Positions 1-8,496 are shown, counted from the stretch's first letter. The stretch: DNA of 64,000 bases from Lachnospiraceae bacterium (GCA_017439675.1 JAFSIQ010000037.1:62001-126000), one strand, 5' to 3'. Numbers and translations are program-made. The notes: generated from the letters alone by a model not told the origin.

Positions 1-1436
1 TCCTGATATCCCTCCTCGTTATCGATACTGCCAGAAACCAACGGCATCATATATGGAATCCCGAAGCTTTCTAAAGATGCCAAATGAATCTGTACCACTA
101 AAACTCCAAGCATAATACCATAAAGTCCCCACACTGCACCAAGTGCAATCATGACAAACTTAAGCAACCGAAAGGTAGATGCGAAATCTTCATTTGGAAT
201 AGAAAAAGAAGCAATGGCAGATAGCGCTACTACAATCACTACAATGGTGCTGACCAAGGATGCCTCCACCGCAGACTGTCCAACGATGAGACCACCCACT
301 ACACCGATGGTGTTTCCCATTTGTCCGGGAAGCCGTATTCCCGCTTCCCGAAGCAATTCAAACAACAACTCCATCAATAGCACCTCCACCACAATAGGAA
401 AGGTAACATTACTCCTGGCGCCCGCAATAGCAAGAATAAAATCCGCAGGCAACACCTGGGGATAGTAACAGGTAATGGCAATATATAACCCCGGCAATAG
501 CACAGTAATAAATGCTGCCAAATACCGTAATATTCTCGCAAAGGTTCCCACCGCAAACCGGTTGTAATAATCATCTGCCGCTTGAAAAAAGGTATTCCAG
601 GTAGTTGGAAGAATCAACACCTCTGGAGAGTTATCTACCACCACCACCACTCGCCCTTCCATAATAGCAGATGCTGCCTTATCTGGCCGCTCTGTGGTTT
701 GTACCTGAGGAAATGGAGAGTACCATTTTTCTTCTATAAGATGAAGCAACATTCCACAATCTAAGATTCCGTCAATATCAAAGCTGTGTAGCTTCTTTTC
801 AATATTTTCAAGCAAGGACGGATACACCAAATCCTCCATATACATAAGACCGTAAAGGGTTCTGGTACGCTGTCCCACAAAACCCTGTTTCAGCTTCATT
901 TTAGGGTCCTTAATTCTCCTTCTAAGAAGGGCTGTGTTGATTCGAAAATTCTCTAAAAAACTGTCCCTTGGACCCTTTAGCCCCGCTTCCTTTTGAGGAA
1001 AATTCACCGCTCTTGTGGGAAGCTTTTTGGTGGACAAAAGCATGGCCTTTTTTGCGCCATCCACAAAAATTGCAGTATCTCCCTTTAACACTGCATCTAA
1101 CACATCCATTATGGTTTCCTTTTCCACCATATCCACCGCTTCCGTCTGTCTGTGAAACAGTGTGTCAAATACATCAGCAGAACCGGTAGCAGACCGTCCT
1201 CTCCACTCATACATCAGCGGACGAGTAATCGTTCGCTCCACCATTTCATTGTCTGTCAACCCATCAATGTAAATGATATAAATTCCGATGTTTTTTCCTT
1301 CCCGTTCGATGATAAACCTCTTTTTTACAATATCTCCCCATCCTGCAAAAATGGATTCCAATGCATCAATATTATCCTGTAACGACTCATACACTGGCAA
1401 ATCGATTTCATTTTTCTTGTTATATGTTATCTGCAT
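1..1436 (-). CDS. GerA-family spore germination protein (3' end outside window)
   Basis: Reverse-strand reading frame open from an ATG at 1436 to the window edge (478 codons seen, no stop). It begins MQITYNKKNEIDLPV and reaches a transmembrane part containing PYMMPLVSGS close to the edge. GerA-family A subunits have a soluble N-terminal half followed by about five membrane helices in an inner-membrane germinant receptor of the spore. Internal segments such as VFVDGAKKAMLLSTKSFPQ and FRINTALLRRRIKDPKMKLKQG fit the family. GTGAGG lies 7 nt before the ATG, inside the 3' arm of an inverted repeat. It lies downstream of ispE and a GntR gene, both read leftward. The germinant is unknown, and any B/C partners would lie to the left. 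Confidence 0.9.
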   Translation of the reverse strand, partial: MQITYNKKNEIDLPVYESLQDNIDALESIFAGWGDIVKKRFIIEREGKNIGIYIIYIDGLTDNEMVERTITRPLMYEWRGRSATGSADVFDTLFHRQTEAVDMVEKETIMDVLDAVLKGDTAIFVDGAKKAMLLSTKKLPTRAVNFPQKEAGLKGPRDSFLENFRINTALLRRRIKDPKMKLKQGFVGQRTRTLYGLMYMEDLVYPSLLENIEKKLHSFDIDGILDCGMLLHLIEEKWYSPFPQVQTTERPDKAASAIMEGRVVVVVDNSPEVLILPTTWNTFFQAADDYYNRFAVGTFARILRYLAAFITVLLPGLYIAITCYYPQVLPADFILAIAGARSNVTFPIVVEVLLMELLFELLREAGIRLPGQMGNTIGVVGGLIVGQSAVEASLVSTIVVIVVALSAIASFSIPNEDFASTFRLLKFVMIALGAVWGLYGIMLGVLVVQIHLASLESFGIPYMMPLVSGSIDNEEGYQ

Positions 1437-1437
1437 A

Positions 1438-1520
1438 AAAAAACCTCACTCATACCATCCTGGATTGACAGACCGCTTAACCGGACCATTTCATCCCTTT
1501 TAGTATGTGTGAGGTTTTTT
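1438..1520. terminator. 18-nt inverted repeat with T-runs between GntR gene and gerA
   Basis: The arms 1438-1455 and 1503-1520 (AAAAAACCTCACTCATAC against GTATGTGTGAGGTTTTTT) pair with one mismatch around a 47-nt loop. In leftward RNA this is a terminator-like stem ending in U7, placed after the GntR gene. Its 3' arm includes the gerA ribosome binding site and the U-run abuts the gerA ATG. It could stop read-through or hide the gerA start. Confidence 0.6.
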
Positions 1521-1580
1521 AATTTATTCTAATCGTTGCTAGTATTTTGATTTTCGTAATAGAATAGTGAATCTATCCTT

Positions 1581-2255
1581 TTATTTCAAAGTATCTTTCA
1601 AATTCTTAATCACAATTTGCTCTTGATTGTATAAATGCTTCCGCATGATTTCCTTTGCAGTCTTTACATCATTCATCAAAATTGCATTGGTGATATCATA
1701 ATGCTCTCTCACCAAAATATCATGGTATGAAAAGTCCTTCACATATTCCACGCGGTAACGATACACCTGTTCTCGCAAATTATGTGCAATACTGATGAGA
1801 CGTTCGTTCTTGGTAATTTCAAAGATTACATCATGGAACCGCACATCCTCATCCACAATATTTTGCACATGCTTTGTGTCAATGGCCGCCTTGAAATCCA
1901 TGCAAGCCTTCTTCAATCGTTCTTTCCCAATTTCATCGATTCTAGCACAGGCAAGTTCCACCGACAATTCCTCAATAGCAGTTCGAACCTCCAACGCATC
2001 CTTCAAATCCTTCTCTGTAATACGGGCAACTTCTGCACCACGCCTTGGAATCATCACAACAAGACCTTCCAGCTCTAACATACGAATCGCCTCTCGCACT
2101 GGTGTACGACTTACCCCTAGCATATTGGCAAGCTTTATCTCCATAAGTCTTTCACCCGGTGAAAATTCCCCTGTGACAATGGCTTGTCTCAACGCCTGAA
2201 ATACCACATCCCGAAGGGGAAGATATTCATTACTGCCATCATATTTTAATTCCAT
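1581..2255 (-). CDS. GntR-family transcriptional regulator with FCD ligand domain
   Basis: A protein of 224 residues. The N-terminal winged helix-turn-helix (about residues 10-75) contains LGVSRTPVREAIRMLELEG, the GntR recognition region, and is followed by an all-helical FCD domain (about 85-215) of the FadR type that binds small carboxylates, often through a metal. The start is the ATG at 2255, preceded by AAGGAGGG six bases upstream; a longer frame to 2303 lacks a ribosome binding site. It lies 16 bp after ispE, so the two are probably co-transcribed. A 19-bp palindrome upstream of ispE resembles an FCD-GntR operator, suggesting autoregulation. The effector is unknown. Confidence 0.9.
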   Translation of the reverse strand: MELKYDGSNEYLPLRDVVFQALRQAIVTGEFSPGERLMEIKLANMLGVSRTPVREAIRMLELEGLVVMIPRRGAEVARITEKDLKDALEVRTAIEELSVELACARIDEIGKERLKKACMDFKAAIDTKHVQNIVDEDVRFHDVIFEITKNERLISIAHNLREQVYRYRVEYVKDFSYHDILVREHYDITNAILMNDVKTAKEIMRKHLYNQEQIVIKNLKDTLK

Positions 2256-2271
2256 GCTATTCCCTCCTTGT

Positions 2272-3147
2272 CTATATACCCTGATTAAATGGACGCACCA
2301 CATAAACCTGTTGTGCCAGCCCCTTTTCCCTTATAAGTTCCTTTGTCCGCAAAGCTACTTCCTCATCCTCGTAAATTCCAAAAACTGTAGGTCCAGAACC
2401 GCTCATCAGGGCGTTAATCGCTCCATTTTCTCTCATACAATTCTTAATCTCTTCAATCACCGGATAAGCCGGAATAGTAACGGTTTCCAATACATTTTCC
2501 ATTCGGTCTGTAATTCCAAAAAGGCTTCCCATCTGAATTGCCTCCACCATACCATCAATGTCTGGATGTCGTTGCAATTCATTTGCCTTGAGATTCTGGT
2601 ATACAAATTTCGTGGACACTGAAATTGGCGGTTTTGCAATCAAAATATGACAATCCGGCATTGGAGGAAGAGGTGTCAACACCTCTCCAATTCCCTCTGA
2701 AAGGGCAGTTCCTCGAAGAATGCAATATGGAACATCTGCCCCTAATTTCACTCCAATTTCCATCAACTCCTGCTTGCTTAAATGAAGTTCAAACAGCTTA
2801 GCTGCTCCAACCAGTGCTGCCGCACAATCGGTACTGCCACCTGCCATTCCCGCTGCCACTGGGATACATTTAAACAAATCAATTTCTAATCCTTTATCAA
2901 TATTATAAATATCTTTTAGTTGCTTAACCGCTTTGTACACCAAATTGTCCTCATTTACAGGGAGAAATCCCAGATTGGTCTTGATTCGAATTTCATTCTC
3001 CTCTAACAAACGAAATGTAAGCTTATCGTATAACTTAATGGTCTGCATAATCATGCGAACCTCATGGTAGCCATCCTCTCGTTTGCGAACCACATCCAAT
3101 CCTAAATTAATCTTGGCATATGCTTTTAATTGTAGCGAGTTGTCCAT
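2272..3147 (-). CDS. ispE: 4-diphosphocytidyl-2-C-methyl-D-erythritol kinase
   Basis: A protein of 291 residues, normal for IspE. This GHMP kinase phosphorylates the 2-hydroxyl of CDP-methylerythritol in the cytosolic MEP pathway to isoprenoids. The sequence shows the N-terminal AYAKINLGL motif (about residues 9-17), the ATP-binding glycine-rich loop PVAAGMAGGSTDCAAAL (about 92-108) and the C-terminal GHMP motif LMSGSGPTVFGIY. AGGAGGTG precedes the ATG. It is the first gene of a leftward group with the GntR regulator and possibly gerA. Confidence 0.96.
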   Translation of the reverse strand: MDNSLQLKAYAKINLGLDVVRKREDGYHEVRMIMQTIKLYDKLTFRLLEENEIRIKTNLGFLPVNEDNLVYKAVKQLKDIYNIDKGLEIDLFKCIPVAAGMAGGSTDCAAALVGAAKLFELHLSKQELMEIGVKLGADVPYCILRGTALSEGIGEVLTPLPPMPDCHILIAKPPISVSTKFVYQNLKANELQRHPDIDGMVEAIQMGSLFGITDRMENVLETVTIPAYPVIEEIKNCMRENGAINALMSGSGPTVFGIYEDEEVALRTKELIREKGLAQQVYVVRPFNQGI

Positions 3148-3238
3148 TGTACACCTCCTGAATAAATATAAATGTTATTCATATTCTTAAAATTTATTGT
3201 GAAATGATATGTAATCCATATATGTATTGTCTTCACGC

Positions 3239-3257
3239 ATTGTATACTGTATACAAT
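3239..3257. promoter_or_regulatory. Perfect 19-bp palindrome, candidate GntR operator
   Basis: ATTGTATAC-T-GTATACAAT is a perfect inverted repeat centred on 3248, about 90 bp upstream of the ispE ATG. FCD-type GntR regulators commonly bind short TTGTATACAA-like palindromes. The GntR gene two positions downstream makes autoregulation the simplest reading. Binding is inferred. Confidence 0.55.
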
Positions 3258-3308
3258 ATTATACCATTGGAAGATTTTTTTATCCACATTTTTAGAATTA
3301 TTTTGTAT

Positions 3309-3337
3309 TTGAATTTACTTTTTTATAAATTTAGTAT
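3309..3337 (+). promoter_or_regulatory. Candidate sigma-A promoter for the 212-residue orphan gene
   Basis: TTGAAT (3309-3314), 17-bp spacer and TAGTAT (3332-3337) on the plus strand, in AT-rich DNA about 125 bp before the start codon at 3461. The rest of the 313-bp gap between ispE and this gene holds only the palindrome at 3239-3257. Confidence 0.4.
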
Positions 3338-3460
3338 AAACTTATGCTATATAAATACCGATATCATTAACAGAAGTGATGAAGTAGCACCATTTTCACT
3401 AATTCTGTTTCTAATACACATGAAGCAGAATACTAATATTTCACCAAGGAGGGTATTGAT

Positions 3461-4099
3461 ATGTCAGTAGGAAACATTGGTAGCAACAGCTACACCAACA
3501 ACTTAATCTCCCAGATTAAGGGCAACTCATCAAGCAAGGATGCGAATACAAGTGAAGTTGCAAACCAAACAGCAGAAGACACCGGTGTTGTGTATGAGCC
3601 TTCTAGCGAAGCCAAAAGCACAACCTCTACCACCAAGAACAATAAGGTAGATGCAGACACCATTGCTAAGTTGAAAGCAGACGCCGATGCAAGACTTTCA
3701 CAGTTAAAGGGAATTGTAGAGCAGTTAATCAGCAAGCAAAGCAAGGCTGCCAATACAGTTAGCATGTGGGATCAGTTTAGACAAGGTATCTTAGATGGAA
3801 GTATTGAAGTGGATGAAGCAACTGTGAAACAGGCTCAGGAAGATATTTCAGAAGATGGATACTGGGGTGTTAAGGAAACATCTACAAGAATCTTAGATTT
3901 TGCTAAAGCATTAGCAGGTAATGACCCTGAGAAAGCAGAACAGATGAGAGAAGCGATTACCAAGGGATTCGAATCTGCCGCTAAAGTTTGGGGCGATGAA
4001 TTGCCTGAGATTTCTCAGAAAACATATGATGCTGTTATGAAGGGCATTGACGATTGGAAAGCGGAAAGCGAAGCTGCTACAACTGAAGTAGAAGCATAA
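3461..4099 (+). CDS. Conserved protein of unknown function, about 110-residue C-terminal domain
   Basis: A soluble protein of 212 residues with no signal peptide or membrane helix. Residues 1-70 are Ser/Thr/Asn-rich and look disordered, with DTGVVYEPS near 40-50. A helical stretch follows (about 70-105), then a compact C-terminal region with GYWGVKETSTRILDFAKALA and GFESAAKVWGDELPEISQKT. I recall similar GYxGVxxTSxRIxDFA...KxWGxxLPxIS patterns in uncharacterised Firmicutes proteins and in some proteobacterial proteins loosely named hydrogenase-4 component G, but I cannot check this and assign no function. AAGGAGGG before the ATG and two strong hairpins after the stop suggest high, self-contained expression. 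Confidence 0.8.
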   Translation: MSVGNIGSNSYTNNLISQIKGNSSSKDANTSEVANQTAEDTGVVYEPSSEAKSTTSTTKNNKVDADTIAKLKADADARLSQLKGIVEQLISKQSKAANTVSMWDQFRQGILDGSIEVDEATVKQAQEDISEDGYWGVKETSTRILDFAKALAGNDPEKAEQMREAITKGFESAAKVWGDELPEISQKTYDAVMKGIDDWKAESEAATTEVEA

Positions 4100-4134
4100 G
4101 TTAAACATTATCATTTTCATATTTGATGTTCTGG

Positions 4135-4190
4135 GCCACCATGGGCGTATGAACTGCCTCCCCTGCAGTTCATCCCCATGGTGGCTTTCC
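4135..4190 (+). terminator. Long two-part hairpin terminator
   Basis: GCCACCATGGG (4135-4145) pairs with CCCATGGTGGC (4175-4185). Inside it ATGAACTGC (4149-4157) pairs with GCAGTTCAT (4165-4173). A pyrimidine-rich tail follows, about 35 bp after the upstream stop codon. Confidence 0.8.
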
Positions 4191-4227
4191 TCTTACGAAA
4201 ATGCGAAGCATGAAGTAAGAGGTTTTA
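4189..4227 (+). terminator. Second, tandem terminator
   Basis: CCTCTTAC (4189-4196) pairs with GTAAGAGG (4215-4222), with an inner ATGC/GCAT pairing, followed by TTTTAT. It directly follows the first hairpin. Confidence 0.7.
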
Positions 4228-4333
4228 TAACGATGTGTCACTTTCACAACCTAAACGACATGAGCATATACACCGATATATATAGTAAGAAGCTAACTGC
4301 ACATTCTAACGGTATTTCAAGGAGGAGATTACC

Positions 4334-4582
4334 ATGAATGCGCAAACATTTAACCAGGTTGTTAATCCGGTGTTTGCCGTATTAGCAACTCCAAAGCAAA
4401 ACACTCGTCACAGCAAACAGCAGTTTAAAGAAAGAAACCAGAAACAAAAGGATTTTGATTCACTTTTTACTACAACCTGCGAGACACTGGATGAAATGTT
4501 ACTTTTTAACGACACCGGATGTTACGGCAAGGATGCCAGACCAGTCGTTAGAATTGTCAGTAGCTTCAATCGAACAATGTAG
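4334..4582 (+). CDS. Small orphan protein, 82 residues
   Basis: I do not recognise this protein. It begins MNAQTFNQVVNPVFAVLAT, has a basic Gln/Lys-rich middle (about residues 25-42) and ends with an acidic then mixed part containing CETLDEMLLFNDTGCYGKD. No membrane segment or signal peptide is seen. AAGGAGGAGATTACC precedes the ATG, an optimal site, and two terminators follow the stop, so it is probably a real monocistronic gene. Confidence 0.65.
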   Translation: MNAQTFNQVVNPVFAVLATPKQNTRHSKQQFKERNQKQKDFDSLFTTTCETLDEMLLFNDTGCYGKDARPVVRIVSSFNRTM

Positions 4583-4589
4583 ACCTATG

Positions 4590-4627
4590 GCGGCGCACCT
4601 CTCCCTTGCGGTGTGCCGCGTTCCTTT
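4590..4627 (+). terminator. Terminator after the 82-residue gene
   Basis: CGGCGCACC (4591-4599) pairs with GGTGTGCCG (4610-4618) with one G-T pair, followed by TTCCTTT. Confidence 0.65.
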
Positions 4628-4632
4628 ACCTT

Positions 4633-4673
4633 GTGAAGAAAAGCACCTGCTTCAGGTTTTCTTCACTTTTTTT
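4633..4673 (+). terminator. Strong intrinsic terminator
   Basis: GTGAAGAAAA with ACCTG pairs with CAGGT and TTTTCTTCAC around a short loop, followed by seven T residues. It is the second of three hairpins between the 82-residue gene and the convergent response regulator. Confidence 0.8.
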
Positions 4674-4777
4674 ACAGATTTTGAACACATAATGTTCACA
4701 AATTCATTATATACTCTGTATTGTAAGAACTTTTCATAGAGTACATCTTAGATGTACTCAATTCTCCCCCTCATTAG

Positions 4778-4814
4778 AAGAAGCGAAGGATTCGTCCTTC
4801 GCTTCTTTGCTTTT
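4778..4814 (+). terminator. 13-bp perfect hairpin with TTCG loop
   Basis: AAGAAGCGAAGGA (4778-4790), TTCG loop, TCCTTCGCTTCTT (4795-4807), then GCTTTT on the plus strand. It insulates the convergent response regulator gene and may act in both directions. Confidence 0.75.
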
Positions 4815-5526
4815 ACCCTTTATGTCGGGTATCCCACTTCATGTACGCAATCTGAAATGCCTTCCATCGCCTTCGGGAAACTGGAATCTGCTCACCGTTA
4901 ATAAGAATTACCTTCTGTGCCTCCATTCTAGTAATACACATCAGGTTTACCAAATATTTGTGATGACAGCGAAAAAATACATCCTTTGGAAGGGTTTTCT
5001 CCCACTGCAACAAACTCTTTTCACAGTAATAGGTATCCGTTTTACTCCACAACTCACTTCCACCACTATGAGCTGCCAGATAGCAGATATCTTGAATATG
5101 CACCGTATGCGGAATTCCCCGGCGTATTAAAGAAATCGACTCCGTAAGTGATAATTCTTCCATTCCAAATTCCAGATTTTCAAACAACTCCCTTTCTGAA
5201 ATCGGCTTTGTCATAAAACGAAATGCTTTTACCTCATATCCTTCTTTATACCGTCTCTCATAAGCTGTCAAAATAATTAAAATTACGTTGGTCCATTTTC
5301 TCTTGATTTTCCTGCTCCATGCAATCCCATCCTCTTCTTTATCTTTAAACTCCAAATCCATAAACAGTATATCCACTGGATGACATTCCATATATTCATA
5401 CAATTTAGAAGGCTTGAAAAAAAACACAATATCATTATCCAATTCCTTCTCTCTATTAAATTTTTGGATAAGTACATTCATTTCCCTTGCTATCATTTCA
5501 TTGTCATCACATATTGCAATTCGCAT
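4813..5526 (-). CDS. LytTR-family response regulator (AgrA-like)
   Basis: A protein of 237 residues. The receiver domain (1-120) has the acidic pair in CDDN at 7-10, the phospho-acceptor Asp in ILFMDLEF near 56 and a conserved Lys in TKP near 107. The LytTR DNA-binding domain (about 135-232) includes FFRCHHKYLVNL and VILINGEQIPVSRRRW. Such regulators bind paired 9-bp direct repeats and control surface, quorum or virulence functions. The gene lies 18 bp downstream of its kinase gene and is probably co-translated with it. GAGGTGACGTAAC precedes the ATG. A candidate site lies at 6812-6841. Confidence 0.92.
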   Translation of the reverse strand: MRIAICDDNEMIAREMNVLIQKFNREKELDNDIVFFFKPSKLYEYMECHPVDILFMDLEFKDKEEDGIAWSRKIKRKWTNVILIILTAYERRYKEGYEVKAFRFMTKPISERELFENLEFGMEELSLTESISLIRRGIPHTVHIQDICYLAAHSGGSELWSKTDTYYCEKSLLQWEKTLPKDVFFRCHHKYLVNLMCITRMEAQKVILINGEQIPVSRRRWKAFQIAYMKWDTRHKG

Positions 5527-5544
5527 GTTACGTCACCTCACATC

Positions 5545-6747
5545 CTATATGGGCAAATAAACCTGAATCAAAACCCTACCGTCTTCCATGGTCTGCTCTA
5601 TATTTCCATTGTATTTTTCCACAATTTCAAGTACCTTTTGAATGCCAAACCCATGATTCCGGGCCATACGCCCACTCGGTAGCTGTCTCATATCAAAACC
5701 TTCCCTTGCAGTATTGATAACTGTAATAGAAACATATTGCTGTCCTGCCATAAACCGGATTACCAATTCTGCTTCCTTTATTTCTTTACAAGCGTTCGCT
5801 TCCTTTATCGCATTGGATAGCAAATTGGAAAACAAAGTACACAAATCAATGTCGGAAACGGTATGAAGCTTGGGTAATTCACCATACACTTCAATCTGAA
5901 CATCGTTTTCACAATCATGACACAAATGACAATTCAAGACAGCGTCCACGATTTCATTTCCTGAAAAATACATTTGCTCTTGAATGGAAAAATCCTGCTT
6001 TAATTCTTCAAAATAAGACCGTAGCTTCTCCTCCTGCCCTGACGCCATCAACGCTTCCATACAGATGAAATGTTCCCTTATATCATGACGAAATTTTCGC
6101 AGCTCTTTGTCAAGCAATTCCACATCTCTATAATATTTCACCTGCTTGTTCAACAAATGTATATTTTCCCGATTACGTTCCTGCGCTTGAACAAGAAATT
6201 TCTCCGCTAGATACACAATCAAATAAATGCAAAACCCCGTTAGGACAACCATCAAAATGCGATAAGACATAATTTCTGGTAACTTTGTATCTGTCAATGG
6301 CAAAAATTGCTCTGGCATTACGCAATGTGCAACAAACAGTGCAATCGCATAGGCAACCATATTCCAAAGCATCAGTTTGGAATCAAACAACAATGCAATC
6401 AATGCAAAGAAAATAAACGTACATTCCCACACAAAAAAAGATGGAAACAAATATATAATAAAGTGATACTGAATGAATAGAGTAATTATAACATATGCCT
6501 TTAGCTTTCCTAAATGTCGAAATAGATAGGTAACATTTTTTCTTATCTTATATATAAAATAAATAGCAATACTCAAATAAATAAACTGCGTAAAATCAAA
6601 CAACAAGATATAATGCCATTCCAAATCTGGGTATAAACCGAGCTTTTTATATAATGTCCAAATCAAACCTGCACACATACACATGCAAGGCGTAACCAAC
6701 AACACATATATGTAGGCAGAACTCCAATACTTCTTTATAACATCCAT
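5545..6747 (-). CDS. AgrC-like GHKL sensor histidine kinase
   Basis: A protein of 400 residues. About six membrane helices fill residues 10-195, with CMCAG in the first. A coiled linker follows, then a dimerisation helix with FRHDIREH (His near 219) and a GHKL ATPase with N-box SNLLSNAIKEAN (near 305) and G-box RNHGFGIQKV. It should phosphorylate the adjacent LytTR regulator. The membrane part clearly resembles that of the divergent MCP-like protein (both with CxCAG, FIYL and a FLV-A linker), so both probably sense the same signal. TAGGAGAAG precedes the ATG. No AgrD-like peptide or AgrB gene was seen nearby, and the ligand is unknown. Confidence 0.9.
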   Translation of the reverse strand: MDVIKKYWSSAYIYVLLVTPCMCMCAGLIWTLYKKLGLYPDLEWHYILLFDFTQFIYLSIAIYFIYKIRKNVTYLFRHLGKLKAYVIITLFIQYHFIIYLFPSFFVWECTFIFFALIALLFDSKLMLWNMVAYAIALFVAHCVMPEQFLPLTDTKLPEIMSYRILMVVLTGFCIYLIVYLAEKFLVQAQERNRENIHLLNKQVKYYRDVELLDKELRKFRHDIREHFICMEALMASGQEEKLRSYFEELKQDFSIQEQMYFSGNEIVDAVLNCHLCHDCENDVQIEVYGELPKLHTVSDIDLCTLFSNLLSNAIKEANACKEIKEAELVIRFMAGQQYVSITVINTAREGFDMRQLPSGRMARNHGFGIQKVLEIVEKYNGNIEQTMEDGRVLIQVYLPI

Positions 6748-6811
6748 ACACTTCTCCTAGACTATTTCTTTTTCAGTATCATTTTACATATTTCCCATAG
6801 AAAAACAAGAA

Positions 6812-6841
6812 CCACTTAGCCGGATTTTTTGACCAGTTAAT
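6812..6841 (+). promoter_or_regulatory. Candidate LytTR direct-repeat site
   Basis: CCACTTAGC (6812-6820) and CCAGTTAAT (6833-6841) are direct repeats 21 bp apart, the two-turn spacing used by LytTR regulators. The second fits the consensus [TA][AC][CA]GTTN[AG][TG] at 8 of 9 positions; the first is weaker. The pair ends 10 bp before the -35 of the MCP gene promoter, where an activator would sit. Confidence 0.4.
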
Positions 6842-6850
6842 AACATTCTT

Positions 6851-6879
6851 TTCCAACTAAAAATTTTATCTTTTATAAT
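6851..6879 (+). promoter_or_regulatory. Promoter of MCP-like gene
   Basis: TTCCAA (weak -35, 6851-6856), 17-bp spacer and perfect TATAAT (6874-6879), about 35 bp before the start codon at 6915. A weak -35 with a strong -10 fits an activator-dependent promoter. Confidence 0.6.
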
Positions 6880-6914
6880 AATAAGCAAAGATATCATACC
6901 TAGGAGGAAATCAT

Positions 6915-8480
6915 ATGAATAATAACGAAAACCTTGTTTTTACAAAACCATTATCTGCCCTTGATGAATATATCAATAATGTATACAAATTAGTACTTCT
7001 TCTTGTTCCCGGGGCGTGTCAATGTGCAGGACTACTCTACACCTTTTCAAAAATTATGGGCTGGCTTCCTAGCGTTTCTTGGGTTACGCTTATCATTTTT
7101 GATATCAGTTGCTTTATCTATCTGATGATTGGTGTCTTTTTTGTGCGCACCGGACTTCCAAATGGTATTGTGCTTCCTAGCAAACTAAAAGGCGGCAAGC
7201 TATTTCTTGTGGTTATTATGTTTATCCAATTTAATTTCATTCTTTATATGATTCCTGCCACAGACTTCTGGGGATTTGCTTTCTTTTTTGTAATTTTGAC
7301 CTCCTTTTTCCTAGACTTTAAAATGGTGGCTATTACATCCGCAGAAATAGCAGGCTCTGTTTTTGTTTCATGGTTTTTGTGGGGTGACATCCACCTTCCT
7401 GCAAAAGATGAATATTTTATGCCTAATATATTAGACCGTGCTGTGTGTATTTCCTTATCCCTACCAACTGTTGTTTTATTAACCTACCTAATACAACGTT
7501 TTCTTGTCAACGCCAAAAAGGATGAAATGGAGCGAAACAACGAACAGGTACAACGAGTTCTTTCCTCTGTTCAGGGATTATCTGAAAAACTGTACTCCGC
7601 CGGAACGAGTCTGTTTGAAATTTCAGAAAATGAGAGTCTATCTGTAGAAAAGCTTTCTGCTACCAGCGAGCAGCTTCTTGAAAACAGCAATCTCCTTGGG
7701 GATAAAACCGAGGAAAGTATGACCAACTTAAATGAGCTAAAAAACTGGGAAACAGTAGTTGCAAGCAATGTGGAAAAGGTAGAGGAGACCTCCAAGGATT
7801 TGTTAGAAAAATCACAGGACAACGAACGATTGTTGAATAATTTACAAAGCATTAACAACGAGGTTTCGGATTCTATGCAATCCACCATCCAAGTGGCAGA
7901 AAAATTGTCTGAAGCGGTACAGGAAATCGGTGTAACCTTAAAGCTCATCAACTCTATTTCCTCCTCCACAAATCTTTTGGCACTAAATGCTTCCATTGAG
8001 GCAGCTAGAGCGGGGGACGCCGGCAGGGGCTTTGCTGTGGTTGCAACAGAGGTTGGAAATCTTGCAAATAGCACCCACCAATCGCTAAAGGATGTGGAAA
8101 ATGTCATTGCGAGAGTACAGACAAATGTAAATGAAATCACACTACATATCGAGGATAATTCCAAGAAATTAGAAGAACAAAGCGAGTATTTCAGCCATGT
8201 ATTCCAAGGCATCCAAGAGATGACAGAATTACTACACATATCTGTAGATGCAGTAAACACCATGGGAGATGCCCACGGAAAGCAGGCTGAAGTAATTAAG
8301 AATACCGTAGCCATCAATAGAGATATCGCTCAAAGCATCCGCGCGGAAAATGAGCAGTTTATCTCCATCAATGGCATGGTAGAAAACAATGTAAATGATA
8401 TCACCGGCATGACAGAACAGGTGAACTCGCTAAACGAAATGGTAGAAGAAATCAGTACCCTTCTAAAAGCAAGTGAGTAA
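6915..8480 (+). CDS. MCP-like signalling protein with an AgrC-type membrane sensor
   Basis: A protein of 521 residues. Residues 15-195 hold about six membrane helices starting [19 protein letters not shown], closely similar to the N-terminus of the divergent histidine kinase. The cytosolic part (about 200-521) is a long coiled coil with the chemoreceptor signalling tip [20 protein letters not shown] and [13 protein letters not shown] near 345-385. Standard chemoreceptors bind CheA/CheW at this tip. There is no HAMP domain and no extracellular ligand domain. Methylation sites cannot be judged by eye. TAGGAGGAAATCAT precedes the ATG. No che or flagellar gene is in the window. Confidence 0.88.
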   Translation: MNNNENLVFTKPLSALDEYINNVYKLVLLLVPGACQCAGLLYTFSKIMGWLPSVSWVTLIIFDISCFIYLMIGVFFVRTGLPNGIVLPSKLKGGKLFLVVIMFIQFNFILYMIPATDFWGFAFFFVILTSFFLDFKMVAITSAEIAGSVFVSWFLWGDIHLPAKDEYFMPNILDRAVCISLSLPTVVLLTYLIQRFLVNAKKDEMERNNEQVQRVLSSVQGLSEKLYSAGTSLFEISENESLSVEKLSATSEQLLENSNLLGDKTEESMTNLNELKNWETVVASNVEKVEETSKDLLEKSQDNERLLNNLQSINNEVSDSMQSTIQVAEKLSEAVQEIGVTLKLINSISSSTNLLALNASIEAARAGDAGRGFAVVATEVGNLANSTHQSLKDVENVIARVQTNVNEITLHIEDNSKKLEEQSEYFSHVFQGIQEMTELLHISVDAVNTMGDAHGKQAEVIKNTVAINRDIAQSIRAENEQFISINGMVENNVNDITGMTEQVNSLNEMVEEISTLLKASE

Positions 8481-8496
8481 ATTAACGCGACAGGAA

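Noticed and set aside
5527-6914. AgrD/AgrB-type peptide signal genes near the LytTR pair
   Set aside because: No short peptide gene with a ribosome binding site and no AgrB-like membrane protease was found next to the kinase.
7571-8317. 248-residue reverse frame inside the MCP-like gene
   Set aside because: It is the antisense shadow of the coiled-coil region, Ser/Phe-rich, with no start signal.
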